A program made the translations under genes and the position numbers. The notes beneath the pieces are model-generated. The model ran no database searches, was not told the DNA's origin, and worked only from the letters and a program-made list of their open reading frames with translations. Below are positions 30,912 through 38,239 of a stretch of 38,897 nucleotides of DNA, one piece after another. Position 1 is the first letter of the stretch. Each line of letters starts with the position of its first letter. This DNA comes from Elusimicrobiota bacterium (GTDB lineage: Bacteria > Elusimicrobiota > Elusimicrobia > Elusimicrobiales > UBA9959), in the NCBI GenBank assembly GCA_016207645.1, contig JACQPH010000086.1, positions 1-38,897 of the forward strand, read 5' to 3'.

Positions 30912-32057
30912 ATGGGACCTAAAATACTAAACCGCCAGTTCAACCTGAACATTCCGCCAGGCAAGTCGGCCTTTTTATGGGGCCCCCGCAAGGTGGGGAA
31001 AACCTACTGGATACGCCACCATCTTCCGACCGCAAAAATAATAGACCTGCTGAAGACCGATGTATTCGCCGAATTCGCGGTCAGGCCGGCGCTTCTGCGC
31101 GAGCGCTACTCGCAGCACAAAGGCCTGATAGTCATAGACGAAATACAGAAAATCCCCGCCCTGCTTGACGAAGTCCATTGGCTGATAGAGAACAAGGGGC
31201 TGTCTTTCCTCCTTACCGGCTCAAGCGCGCGCAAACTGCGCCGCAGCCACGCCAACCTTTTAGGGGGCAGAGCCCGGAGACGGACCATGACCCCGCTTTC
31301 GCGCGTAGAAACGGACGGCTTCGATCTTGAAAACGTCATGGTTTCCGGCCTTCTTCCGCCGCATTACCTGTCCCCGGACCCGGTAGAGGAGATCCGCGGC
31401 TACGTGGCTGATTACCTGAAAGACGAGATCGCCGGCGAAGCGCTTGTACGGAATATCCCCTCGTTTTCCGAATTTTTAAGGGTCGCCGCCGTAACCAGCA
31501 GCGAGCTGCTTAATTACACCAACGTGGCAAGGGAGACCGGGGTGTCGGCCAAGGTGGTGCGCGGCTACTTCGACATCCTGGAGGAGACTTATCTGGGGTT
31601 CAGGGTCCAGCCGTGGAGAAAAGTAAAGAATCGCAGACTTATCGAGACCGAGAAGTTCTACCTGTTCGACGTCGGCATCGCCAACTACCTGTGCCGGCGC
31701 AAGCCAAAGCCCGGCACGCCCGAATTCGGGAAAGCCTTTGAGCACTACATCCTGATGGAGCTTAAGGCTTACCAGGCGTATAAAAACCCCGAGCTGGATA
31801 TCTGTTTTTGGCGGACCGCCGGCGGCTTCGAGGTGGATTTCCTGCTGGGCGACAAGGCGCTGGCTCTTGAGGCGAAGGCGAGCCCGCGCGTGCACGAGGG
31901 GCACACCAAAGGCCTCCTTGCCCTCGCCGAAGACGGCCCTGTAAAAAAATCGCTCATTGTCTGCCTTGAAAACGAGCCGCGCACGCTCTCAAACGGCATA
32001 GAAATAGCGCCGTGGGAAATCTTCGTCCGGCGTTTGTGGGCCGGGGAGTTCTTTTAA
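30912..32057 (+). CDS. AAA ATPase with DUF4143 domain
   Basis: A 381-residue protein. Walker A is GPRKVGKT (24-31), Walker B is LIVIDEIQ with Asp76-Glu77, and LLTGSSARKL gives the sensor-like motif. A central winged-helix segment (about 190-230, SELLNYTNVARETGVSAKVVRGYFDILEE) is followed by the DUF4143 domain with a nuclease-fold-like FEVDFLLGDKALALEAKA (Asp, Glu, Lys). The biological role of these mobile ATPases is not established. The winged helix and the palindrome over its own promoter suggest self-repression. The next two small genes follow by 1 nt and by overlap, so the three form one unit. It is unlike the second ATPase at 34938 in detail. Confidence 0.88.
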   Translation: MGPKILNRQFNLNIPPGKSAFLWGPRKVGKTYWIRHHLPTAKIIDLLKTDVFAEFAVRPALLRERYSQHKGLIVIDEIQKIPALLDEVHWLIENKGLSFLLTGSSARKLRRSHANLLGGRARRRTMTPLSRVETDGFDLENVMVSGLLPPHYLSPDPVEEIRGYVADYLKDEIAGEALVRNIPSFSEFLRVAAVTSSELLNYTNVARETGVSAKVVRGYFDILEETYLGFRVQPWRKVKNRRLIETEKFYLFDVGIANYLCRRKPKPGTPEFGKAFEHYILMELKAYQAYKNPELDICFWRTAGGFEVDFLLGDKALALEAKASPRVHEGHTKGLLALAEDGPVKKSLIVCLENEPRTLSNGIEIAPWEIFVRRLWAGEFF

Positions 32058-32058
32058 C

Positions 32059-32340
32059 ATGAAACCTCCGCGCGGCAAAAAAATGACACCGCAGGAGACG
32101 CGGCTCAAAAAACGACTGGAGCGGCTGCTGAAAAAGCGCCACTACAAGCACGACGACAGGCCGGACCACCGGGAATGGTGGAAGTCCAATTCGGCTTATG
32201 CCGTGGATATCCGCCTGGACCAGAACAACCCCGATGGCTGGAATGGCTTCCAATGCGCGTTCACGACTTATATGCGCTGGGATATCACGCCGGAAGACAT
32301 CGAGGCCTTGCTCGTATTCCTGAAAAAGGAGTTTCCATGA
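32059..32340 (+). CDS. Small basic protein of unknown function
   Basis: A 93-residue protein I do not recognise. It starts with a Lys/Arg-rich helix (about 8-30), then HDDRPDHREWWKSNSAYAVDIRLDQNNPDGW and a second helix (ITPEDIEALLVFLKKEF). It contains one Cys and many aromatic residues. The ATG is one base after the ATPase stop and its own stop overlaps the next ATG, so all three should be translated together. Its C-terminal helix resembles in pattern that of the next product. A partner of the ATPase or a toxin/antitoxin-like pair are guesses only. Confidence 0.65.
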   Translation: MKPPRGKKMTPQETRLKKRLERLLKKRHYKHDDRPDHREWWKSNSAYAVDIRLDQNNPDGWNGFQCAFTTYMRWDITPEDIEALLVFLKKEFP

Positions 32341-32594
32341 GATCCCTTGCGGCGCGCAGGCTCCTGAACAGGCATTGCCGGCACAGCGAGGAATGGCATT
32401 GCGGAAGGGCGACAGTTTACTTTACCGGAAAGGACAAAGACCCCGCCTTTGACAGGCGTTTGTATATCTATCTGAACCAGACCCCGGCGGAGGTCGATAC
32501 AAAAAAGATCGCGCGCTTGCTGCGTTTCCTGGACCACCTGAGCCAGGGCAAGGAATGGCCCCGCTTAACGCAGCCTGGCAAAAAGAGCTACTGA
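32337..32594 (+). CDS. Small protein of unknown function, paired with upstream gene
   Basis: An 85-residue protein from the ATG at 32337, which overlaps the upstream stop (ATGA) and has AAAAAGGAG before it. It has a His/Cys-rich N-terminal part (RLLNRHCRHSEEWHCGR), beta strands (RATVYFTG, RLYIYLN) and a helix (TKKIARLLRFLDHLSQG). I see no named family. Two Cys and several His near residues 13-22 could bind metal, but spacing does not match a known finger. It closes the ATPase unit. Confidence 0.6.
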   Translation: MRSLAARRLLNRHCRHSEEWHCGRATVYFTGKDKDPAFDRRLYIYLNQTPAEVDTKKIARLLRFLDHLSQGKEWPRLTQPGKKSY

Positions 32595-32645
32595 AAAAAA
32601 ATAGCAGGACTTGCCGGACACGGCATCAGCCACTTAATCAGGAGG

Positions 32646-32714
32646 AAATTCGGAAATTCCGAATTTTCTACAACCCGCCAATTCATATCCCTAATTCGCC
32701 AATTGTTTTACAAT
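32646..32714 (+). promoter_or_regulatory. Operator-like palindrome and repeats before the methyltransferase gene
   Basis: A 21-bp perfect palindrome (AAATTCGGAA, one base, TTCCGAATTT; 32646-32666) is followed by two CGCCAATT direct repeats at 32676 and 32697, 21 bp apart. TACAAT (32709-32714) may be the -10, giving a short leader to the AGGAG and ATG at 32740. Confidence 0.55.
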
Positions 32715-32739
32715 TACAAGGACAGCTACAGGAGCACAT

Positions 32740-33588
32740 ATGAAACCTGATTTCAAGCGCGAGCAAGCGTGGTGGGAAGGAAAAGCCGAAGGCGAAGAGC
32801 GCGATCTAGCCGACGAACCTATCAACCGGGCTTTACGCTGGCGCGAAATAGAGCGGAATCTTAAAGGGATAAGGACTATCGCCGAGGTTGGCGCCGCCGC
32901 CGGCGCTTTTACCCTTCCGCTGGCCAAGCGCGGATATAAAGTAACTCATATAGATTTTTCCGCGCCGGCGCTGGAATTGGCCGGGAGAAAGGCCAGAGGC
33001 CTGAAGAACATCACTTTCGTGCAGGCCAATGCGACAAACTTATCGGTCTTTCCCGACAAGTCTTCCGACCTGGTGCTGAACATGGACGGCGCGGTCTCGT
33101 TCTGCGGCAAGGAAGCCCCAAAGACTATAAAGGAAACCTGCCGCATCTGCCGCAAAAAGCTCATCGTCACCGCATCGAACAAAGGCTGGATGGTCCCCGT
33201 CTGGACCTACTGCACCCTGCCGAAGTTCAAGAAGGTGGTTCACGCCGTAACGCACATGGCGAAAACCGGCTTCTGGCATTACGACCAGCACCCACACAAC
33301 AGAAAGACCACTCCGGGCTACTTCGGCACATTGCAGTCTTTCCTGCCTGCCGAGCTGGCCGCACTGATAAAAAAGCACGGCTTCAGAGTTAAGCAGTGCC
33401 ACGCCCTCGGTTCGCTGGCCAACCTCTGCGGGCAGGGGACCGTGGACGCGGCTCTCAAACACCGCGGGGCGATGGAAGAGTTCCTTAATCTCTGCGAATA
33501 CTTTGACAAAGAAATAATGCCTGGCGGCCCAGGCACAAAACAAAGAGCCGGCCTTCTAGCCGTTGCCTACAGGGGCAAATCCGCATAA
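32740..33588 (+). CDS. Class I SAM-dependent methyltransferase
   Basis: A 282-residue cytoplasmic protein. The Rossmann SAM-binding motif I is IAEVGAAAGAFTLPLA (about 47-62), motif II is VTHIDFS, and the motif IV region is DLVLNMDGAVSFC. The second half (VWTYCTLPKFKKVVHAVTHMAKTGFWHYDQHPHN...) has many His and aromatic residues and probably gives substrate choice. Substrate unknown; UbiE-like or small-molecule methyltransferases share the core. AGGAG precedes the ATG. A palindrome and direct repeats upstream suggest regulation. The gene stands alone in the accessory region. Confidence 0.8.
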   Translation: MKPDFKREQAWWEGKAEGEERDLADEPINRALRWREIERNLKGIRTIAEVGAAAGAFTLPLAKRGYKVTHIDFSAPALELAGRKARGLKNITFVQANATNLSVFPDKSSDLVLNMDGAVSFCGKEAPKTIKETCRICRKKLIVTASNKGWMVPVWTYCTLPKFKKVVHAVTHMAKTGFWHYDQHPHNRKTTPGYFGTLQSFLPAELAALIKKHGFRVKQCHALGSLANLCGQGTVDAALKHRGAMEEFLNLCEYFDKEIMPGGPGTKQRAGLLAVAYRGKSA

Positions 33589-33596
33589 TGGATCCT

Positions 33597-33636
33597 TTAT
33601 AGCGGCATATTTATTAAAGAGGTAGAATTACCCTCG
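33597..33636 (+). promoter_or_regulatory. Promoter module of the DUF3800 gene, leaderless layout
   Basis: TTATAGCGG (33597-33605) and AAAGAGGTAGAATT (TAGAAT at 33623-33628) match 30177-30208 with the same 26-nt offset. TAGAAT ends 8 nt before the ATG at 33637, and no Shine-Dalgarno is present. Confidence 0.5.
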
Positions 33637-34274
33637 ATGCTTGTTTTCTTAGACGAATCCGGAGATCCTGGCCTGAAAATCGTTCAAGGCTCGTCCCGCT
33701 ATTTTGTCATCGCGCTAGTCGCGTTCCAAGACGAAGAGGAGACACAGGCTATCGGCCAACGCCTGCAGCTACTACGCCGTGAGCTGCATTTAAATCCTCA
33801 TTTCGAGTTTAAATTCAATAAATGCAACCGCGAATTACGCCTTGCTTTCTAAACGCCGCCGCCCCGTAGGATTTCTTCTATTACGGCATAGTCATCGATA
33901 AAGCCGGGCTTTACGGTGAGGGCTTCAAGGTTAAGGAGTCTTTCTACAAGTACGCCAACCAACTTATATTTTTGAACGCAAGGGAGCACCTGGAAAAAGC
34001 TTTTGTCCATATCGATGCCAGCGGCAACAGGGATTTCAGGCGACAGATAACCAGTTATCTAAAGCGTAAAATAAACCAGGAAAAGCAGCATATCTCAAGA
34101 GTTACTTTCCTAAATTCCGCAAACAGCAATCTAATACAGCTTGCGGACATGGTTGCCGGGGCGATAAACAGAAGTCACGGAGAGAAACCGGACGCTGGGG
34201 ATTACATTAGGGTTATCATGCACCGTAAGGCGCATGTGCAGGTGTGGCCGAACCTTGAAAAAGATGAAACCTGA
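33637..34274 (+). pseudogene. DUF3800 protein gene broken by a frameshift and a stop
   Basis: The first frame (33637-33852) encodes MLVFLDESGDPGL and FEFKFNK, the metal-site start of DUF3800 proteins (nuclease-like fold, common in mobile regions). It ends at TAA just after RLAF. The rest of the domain continues in another frame: DFFYYGIVIDKAGLYGEGF from 33870, then HIDASGNRDF and NSNLIQLADMVAGAINR, to the stop at 34272. Between them that frame also contains TAG at 33867, where family members usually have Tyr. At least two lesions are therefore needed: one shift near 33847-33853 and one nonsense change. Intact coding elsewhere suggests recent inactivation, unless it is a sequencing error. Confidence 0.8.
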
Positions 34275-34329
34275 ATCCTAGCCCTCGCGGGCACGCGCAC
34301 CTTACGGTGACAGTTCGGATACAGGTTTC
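34266..34329. repeat. Long inverted repeat at the end of the DUF3800 gene
   Basis: Thirteen-base arms (34266-34278 and 34317-34329) are complementary except for one position; the outer GAAACCTG/CAGGTTTC match exactly. CACC/GGTG forms an inner hairpin. The left arm covers the last codons and stop. It may be a terminator without a T tract or a mobile-element end. Confidence 0.55.
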
Positions 34330-34407
34330 ATACATAGTATAGCAGATAGACACTTTATTTTCCATAGGCAAATTAGTAATGAACAATTCTTCCAACAGGC
34401 AAAAACC

Positions 34408-34438
34408 GGCGGCCCCGCCCGCCGCGGGCCGGGCCGCC
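34408..34438 (-). terminator. Strong GC hairpin with T tract on the minus strand
   Basis: GGCGGCCC (34408-34415) pairs with GGGCCGCC (34431-34438), and inner GCCCGC pairs with GCGGGC. On the minus strand the stem is followed by GGTTTTT, as a terminator would be. Confidence 0.5.
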
Positions 34439-34606
34439 AGACGGGTGCACATCATTACATTCGGATGACCTGTGGGGACGATTCCGCCTTGCTCTTTATC
34501 GCTTCCTAAAAAACCTCTATAGATCTAGCGCCTAGATCGCCCGATGATACCGCGAGATGTCGTCGCGGGCGTGGCCACGCAGCGCGGCCCCGCACCGCTC
34601 CTTGCC

Positions 34607-34650
34607 GCGAGAAGCGGGTTCGCAAGGCTCGGCACTACGCGCCTTCGCTC
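34607..34650. repeat. Diverged dispersed repeat, copy 1
   Basis: GCGAGAAGC, then GGCTCGGC and CTACGCGCCTTCGCTC, match copy 2 at 38800-38841 in order and spacing, with a few changes between blocks. Both copies lie in gene-free sequence of the accessory region. Confidence 0.6.
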
Positions 34651-34835
34651 TTGCTCCGCCGGTAGGCTGCATCTTATAACAACCTCCTAATGCGCGGTTG
34701 GCCGGCCCCCAACAGGGCCTTGGCCGGGCCGCTCCCGGCCTGCCGGGCAGGCCGTACATCCCCGCATTTATTTTTTTCTTTTTCGGGGATTATGGCCACC
34801 AGAGCAGAAAGAATTTAACCGGGGGCACCCGGCTG

Positions 34836-34879
34836 ATTAAAAACCCGCCCCGGCTCGCTGTTCGCTCGCCCTGGCGGGC
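34836..34879 (-). terminator. Terminator of the second DUF4143 ATPase gene
   Basis: GGCGGG (34873-34878) and CCCGCC (34844-34849) form a stem. On the minus strand it is followed by GTTTTTAATC, about 60 nt beyond the stop at 34938. On the plus strand CTTTT follows, so it may work both ways. Confidence 0.6.
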
Positions 34880-34937
34880 TTTTCTGTTAATATATGTAAC
34901 CCCCGGGAAGAGGGGAAACTCTGCAAATGGAAACAGT

Positions 34938-36251
34938 TCAAACGGGGAGGTGAACCTTTGGAAAAAGCGAAACCGCATATAAGGGATAGTTGCAGACTTT
35001 GCCGTCCTGCTTGAAGTTCCTTAATGTGGCCATAGATAAAACGCGCGAACCGTACCGCGCGCCGAAAACAGCAAGGCTTTTCTTCTGTTTGCTCATTCCC
35101 GCTTTTACTTCAAGCGGATAAACATCATCGGCGTACGGCATAACAAAATCGACTTCAGCGCTGTTATCGCTCGTCCAGTAATAAAGCGCTTTGTGCTCGT
35201 TGGCGATCAACTCCTGGGCGACATAATTCTCCGTGAACGCTCCGTTATATTCGGAGAAAAGGCGATTCCCTTCTACTATCGTTTTTTGCGATAAATCCAG
35301 CATGGCGCCCAAAAGCCCGGTATCCAGCAGGTAGAGCTTGAAAATATTATCTTCGCAGTATCCGCTTAAAGGCAGCTTCGGCGCTTTTATTGAAAAGCAT
35401 TTATAAACGAGTCCCGCCTGCACCAGCCATTGTATAGATTCGTTATAGTCTCTAGCCCTGGCATTTTCGGATATTTCCGAAAATTTGAATTTCTTATTTT
35501 CTTTGGCCAGCTGCCCCGGCATGGAATTCCAGATGTTCGCGATTTTGATCGCTTCGGTTTTGGTTGCGTGCTTGGAGATATCCATCAGGTAGGCCGCAAG
35601 TATTTCAGCCTGAATGGTTCTGACTTTACTCAGGTCCTTGTCGTGCTTGTATTGCGCGATCGCCTCGGGCATACCGCCGATAAAATAATATAGCCTCAGA
35701 TTTTCAAGCAGCTCATTGTGAAATGCGAGCTCGAAGGGCTCGGGCGCGGCGGCGGCTTGCAGCAGCCGGCGCAGCCCGGATTTTCCGACGCCGTCAAGAT
35801 ATTCGCCGAAAGACAACGGATAGAGATTTATGAAATTTACTTTACCCACAGGGAAGGGGGCGTAGCGGCCGATCCTTATGCCAAGCAAAGAACCGGCGGC
35901 GGCGATATGGTATTGCCCGGCTTCCTCCTGAAAATATTTCAGGCTCGTCAAAGTTTCCGGGGAATTCTGGACTTCATCAAAGATGATCAGAGTTTTTCCC
36001 GGCAGGATGTTTTTTTCCCGATAAATAGACAGCTTCTCAATAATTTTCACGGGCGAGATCTTACCCTTGAAAAAATCATTCAAAGCGGGATCTTCCTCAA
36101 AATTAAAATATGCGGTATCCTGATATTCATTTTTTCCAAATTCCTTCAGGATATAGGTTTTACCTACTTGCCTGGCGCCCTGAAGAATTAAAGGCTTCCT
36201 GGTATCGGACTTTTTCCAGCTGATAAGCCCTTGGTAAATATCTCTTTTCAT
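34938..36251 (-). CDS. AAA ATPase with DUF4143 domain
   Basis: A 437-residue protein with Walker A GARQVGKT (25-32), Walker B TLIIFDEVQ (Asp92-Glu93), the AAAGSLLGI sensor motif and FINLYPLSFGEYL typical of this family. A winged-helix-like part (about 255-285) precedes the DUF4143 C-terminus with VDFVMPYADDVYPLEVKAG, a nuclease-fold-like Asp/Glu/Lys set. Codons are noticeably more A/T-rich than in the core genes, which suggests transfer. The ATG has no ribosome site, and a promoter six bases upstream implies a leaderless mRNA. Three phased repeats lie over and behind that promoter. Function of the family is not settled. Confidence 0.9.
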   Translation of the reverse strand: MKRDIYQGLISWKKSDTRKPLILQGARQVGKTYILKEFGKNEYQDTAYFNFEEDPALNDFFKGKISPVKIIEKLSIYREKNILPGKTLIIFDEVQNSPETLTSLKYFQEEAGQYHIAAAGSLLGIRIGRYAPFPVGKVNFINLYPLSFGEYLDGVGKSGLRRLLQAAAAPEPFELAFHNELLENLRLYYFIGGMPEAIAQYKHDKDLSKVRTIQAEILAAYLMDISKHATKTEAIKIANIWNSMPGQLAKENKKFKFSEISENARARDYNESIQWLVQAGLVYKCFSIKAPKLPLSGYCEDNIFKLYLLDTGLLGAMLDLSQKTIVEGNRLFSEYNGAFTENYVAQELIANEHKALYYWTSDNSAEVDFVMPYADDVYPLEVKAGMSKQKKSLAVFGARYGSRVLSMATLRNFKQDGKVCNYPLYAVSLFPKVHLPV

Positions 36252-36257
36252 AATGAT

Positions 36258-36286
36258 ATATTAGCCAAAAACGTGAGAACAATCAA
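36258..36286 (-). promoter_or_regulatory. Promoter of the second DUF4143 ATPase
   Basis: On the minus strand: TTGATT (36286-36281), exactly 17 nt, TAATAT (36263-36258), then six nt to the ATG at 36251. No Shine-Dalgarno is present. Confidence 0.7.
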
Positions 36287-36340
36287 GAAAGTGCCATTAA
36301 AAACGTGAAAATGTTAAAAATACTCATGCCAATAACGTGA
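36264..36340. repeat. Three AACGTGA direct repeats at 32-bp spacing
   Basis: AACGTGA occurs at 36270, 36302 and 36334, exactly 32 bp apart, or about three helical turns. Each is preceded by GCCA and a short A/T stretch and followed by A/T-rich sequence. The first copy is in the promoter spacer and the others extend upstream on the same DNA face. Confidence 0.75.
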
Positions 36341-36441
36341 ATATGTCAATAAATCCTATTGAAGCAGCCCCTGGGAACATTGTTTCATGGCCCTATCTTA
36401 ACAGTAGGCGCGACACACAGTTGCCGGGTTGGTGTTCTATA

Positions 36442-36457
36442 CTATCTCAAGAGATAG
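36442..36457. repeat. Small palindrome before the pRiA4b-like gene
   Basis: CTATCTC (36442-36448), AA, GAGATAG (36451-36457). It overlaps TATACT (36438-36443), a possible -10. It could be an operator for the gene at 36564. Confidence 0.4.
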
Positions 36458-36563
36458 CCGGAAGAAGACCCCAGTGGCAAGCATTAGGGAAGAAAAGCCA
36501 TAATACCCATATATAAACCGGATGGGATTTACAATGGAGCCGGGAGATGGAGGGTCAACGACT

Positions 36564-37208
36564 ATGGCTGAAGCGATTTCTCTTACAACTCCGCGCAGGA
36601 AGCCGTTCAAAACTATCTTCCAGTTCAAGATAACCCTTATCGGGGTCGAGCCGCCGATCTGGCGGCGGATACAGGTTCCGGGCTCCTACACCTTTTACGA
36701 CCTGCATGTGGCCATACAGAACGCCATGGGCTGGACCGACAGCCATCTGCACGCCTATGAAATCCCCGGCGATAACCCGGCCCGCATTGAATCCCCTTAC
36801 GCAATAGAAGATATGCACGAAGAACCGGACGCGTTCACCACGCAAGCCCTGATCTCCTCATTCCTGAAAGAAGAAGGCGACAACGCGGTTTACGAGTACG
36901 ATTTCGGCGACGGGTGGCGCCACGAAGTGCTGCTTGAGCGGATACTTCCTAAAGACCCCGGAATGAAATACCCCGCCTGCCTGGACGGAAAAAGGGCCTG
37001 CCCGCCTGAAGACTGCGGCGGCCTGGGCGGCTACGCTGGCTGCGTTAAAGTGGCGACCGGGGAACTCGTCCCGCACGAGGACGATGACGATTTCAGGCTG
37101 ATCGTGTGGCTTGACGGCTGGCAGCCGGAGAAATTCTCCTCCAAAGACGTAGTTTTTGAAAACCCGCGCACGCGGTTCCTCGAAAGTTTCGAAGAGGGCG
37201 GTCTCTGA
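36564..37208 (+). CDS. Plasmid pRiA4b ORF-3-like protein
   Basis: From ATG 36564 the product is 214 residues and carries the pRiA4b ORF-3 domain: FQFKITLIGVEPPIWRRIQV, TFYDLHVAIQNAMGWTDSHLHAYEI, then YEYDFGDGWRHEVLLE and CLDGKRACPPEDCGGLGGY, whose Cys residues may bind metal. The family is common on plasmids and in mobile regions and has no proven function. I prefer 36564 because GGAGGG lies nine bases upstream; 36522 and 36534 are in-frame alternatives, and TATATA (36510-36515) would start transcription close to 36522. It stands alone and points away from the ATPase gene. Confidence 0.85.
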   Translation: MAEAISLTTPRRKPFKTIFQFKITLIGVEPPIWRRIQVPGSYTFYDLHVAIQNAMGWTDSHLHAYEIPGDNPARIESPYAIEDMHEEPDAFTTQALISSFLKEEGDNAVYEYDFGDGWRHEVLLERILPKDPGMKYPACLDGKRACPPEDCGGLGGYAGCVKVATGELVPHEDDDDFRLIVWLDGWQPEKFSSKDVVFENPRTRFLESFEEGGL

Positions 37209-37285
37209 GCCAGGCATGCACCGAAACGCAAAACACTATCCGGATGCTCGATTAAAAAGTGATTCCATAGTATCCAAGACAAATC

Positions 37286-38011
37286 ATGTCACGAAACTCT
37301 GCCATTGAATGGACGGAAGCCACCTGGAACCCGGTGACCGGTTGCACTAAGATAAGTGACGGCTGCCTTAACTGCTATGCCGCGCGTATGACGCGCCGGC
37401 TTAAGGCCATGGGCTCGGCCAATTACAAAAAAGGATTTAAGCTTACTGTCCATCGTGATTCCCTGCGGTTGCCGCTAAAGTGGAAGAAGCCGCGGCTTAT
37501 CTTCGTAAACTCCATGAGCGACCTGTTCCATAAAGACGTGCCGGACAGTTTCATTTTCGACATGTTCAAAGTGATGCGGGAAGCCCATTGGCACAAATTC
37601 CAGATCCTCACAAAGCGCTCTGAGCGGCTTTTATACTTGAACAAGCAACTCCCGTGGGCTGACAACATATTAATGGGCGTGACCGTAGAAAACGAAAAAT
37701 ATCTCTATAGATTGGAACATCTTAAAAAAACCGGCGCGGAAATAAAGTTCCTCTCATTGGAGCCTTTGCTCGGCCCGCTCACCCGGCTTGATCTCAAAGG
37801 AATAGGCTGGGTTATTGTCGGCGGAGAGTCGGGCCCCGGCGCCAGGCCGATAAAGCCGGAATGGGTAACGGAAATCCGCGATAAATCCCTTAAATCCGAA
37901 GTCCCTTTCTTTTTCAAACAGTGGGGGGGAACAAATAAAAAGAAAGCCGGTCGCTCTTTGCACGGCAAAACCTATAGTCAAAAACCGGAGATACTGAACT
38001 CGCGCGGATAG
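37286..38011 (+). CDS. DUF5131 / phage Gp37-Gp68 family protein
   Basis: A 241-residue protein with the family start [16 protein letters not shown] and a three-cysteine cluster (Cys20, Cys27, Cys30; [14 protein letters not shown]) like radical-SAM iron-sulfur sites. [33 protein letters not shown] and [24 protein letters not shown] and the terminal FFFKQWGG follow. Members occur in phages and mobile DNA, and their reaction is unknown; a radical-SAM-like barrel is inferred. Length is normal, so the gene seems intact. It is preceded by TAGTAT (37268-37273) but no convincing -35. Confidence 0.88.
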   Translation: MSRNSAIEWTEATWNPVTGCTKISDGCLNCYAARMTRRLKAMGSANYKKGFKLTVHRDSLRLPLKWKKPRLIFVNSMSDLFHKDVPDSFIFDMFKVMREAHWHKFQILTKRSERLLYLNKQLPWADNILMGVTVENEKYLYRLEHLKKTGAEIKFLSLEPLLGPLTRLDLKGIGWVIVGGESGPGARPIKPEWVTEIRDKSLKSEVPFFFKQWGGTNKKKAGRSLHGKTYSQKPEILNSRG

Positions 38012-38239
38012 AGGTCAGAATATGGCAGGGACAAATAGGCGCCGACGCAATAAAGCCGGTCTTCATCCCAGGCAGATATTGCAGCCGAGCATCACATTGC
38101 TTTCCTGACATCGCTCAGGTCTTATCTGGCCTACATAGAATACTGGAATTCAAAGCTTACTGACACCTGAACCTGACCTCGCCCCGGGCCTGGGGCCGCT
38201 CAAGGACAGCCCGCCGGCACTACCCCATAAGGAGGGACC

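Larger units (their letters stand above)
34275..34937. other. Gene-free stretch with hairpins and a diverged repeat
   Basis: I see no credible gene in this ~660-base stretch; open frames lack ribosome sites and family similarity. It holds an AT-rich part (34325-34400), a strong GC hairpin at 34408-34438, a sequence (34607-34650) repeated in diverged form at 38800-38841, several GGCC-rich short palindromes (34700-34750) and a terminator-like hairpin at 34836-34880. It may be the scar of past insertions. Confidence 0.6.

Noticed and set aside
34216..34455. 79-codon minus-strand frame
   Set aside because: It runs across the end of the DUF3800 gene and a GC hairpin, with no motif or ribosome site.
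36264..36340. Possible CRISPR array
   Set aside because: Only a 7-bp core is repeated three times with irregular flanks, no cas genes are near, and it overlaps a promoter.
38022..38108. Short plus-strand frame before the BRO-like gene
   Set aside because: 28 codons, no ribosome site and no similarity that I can recognise.
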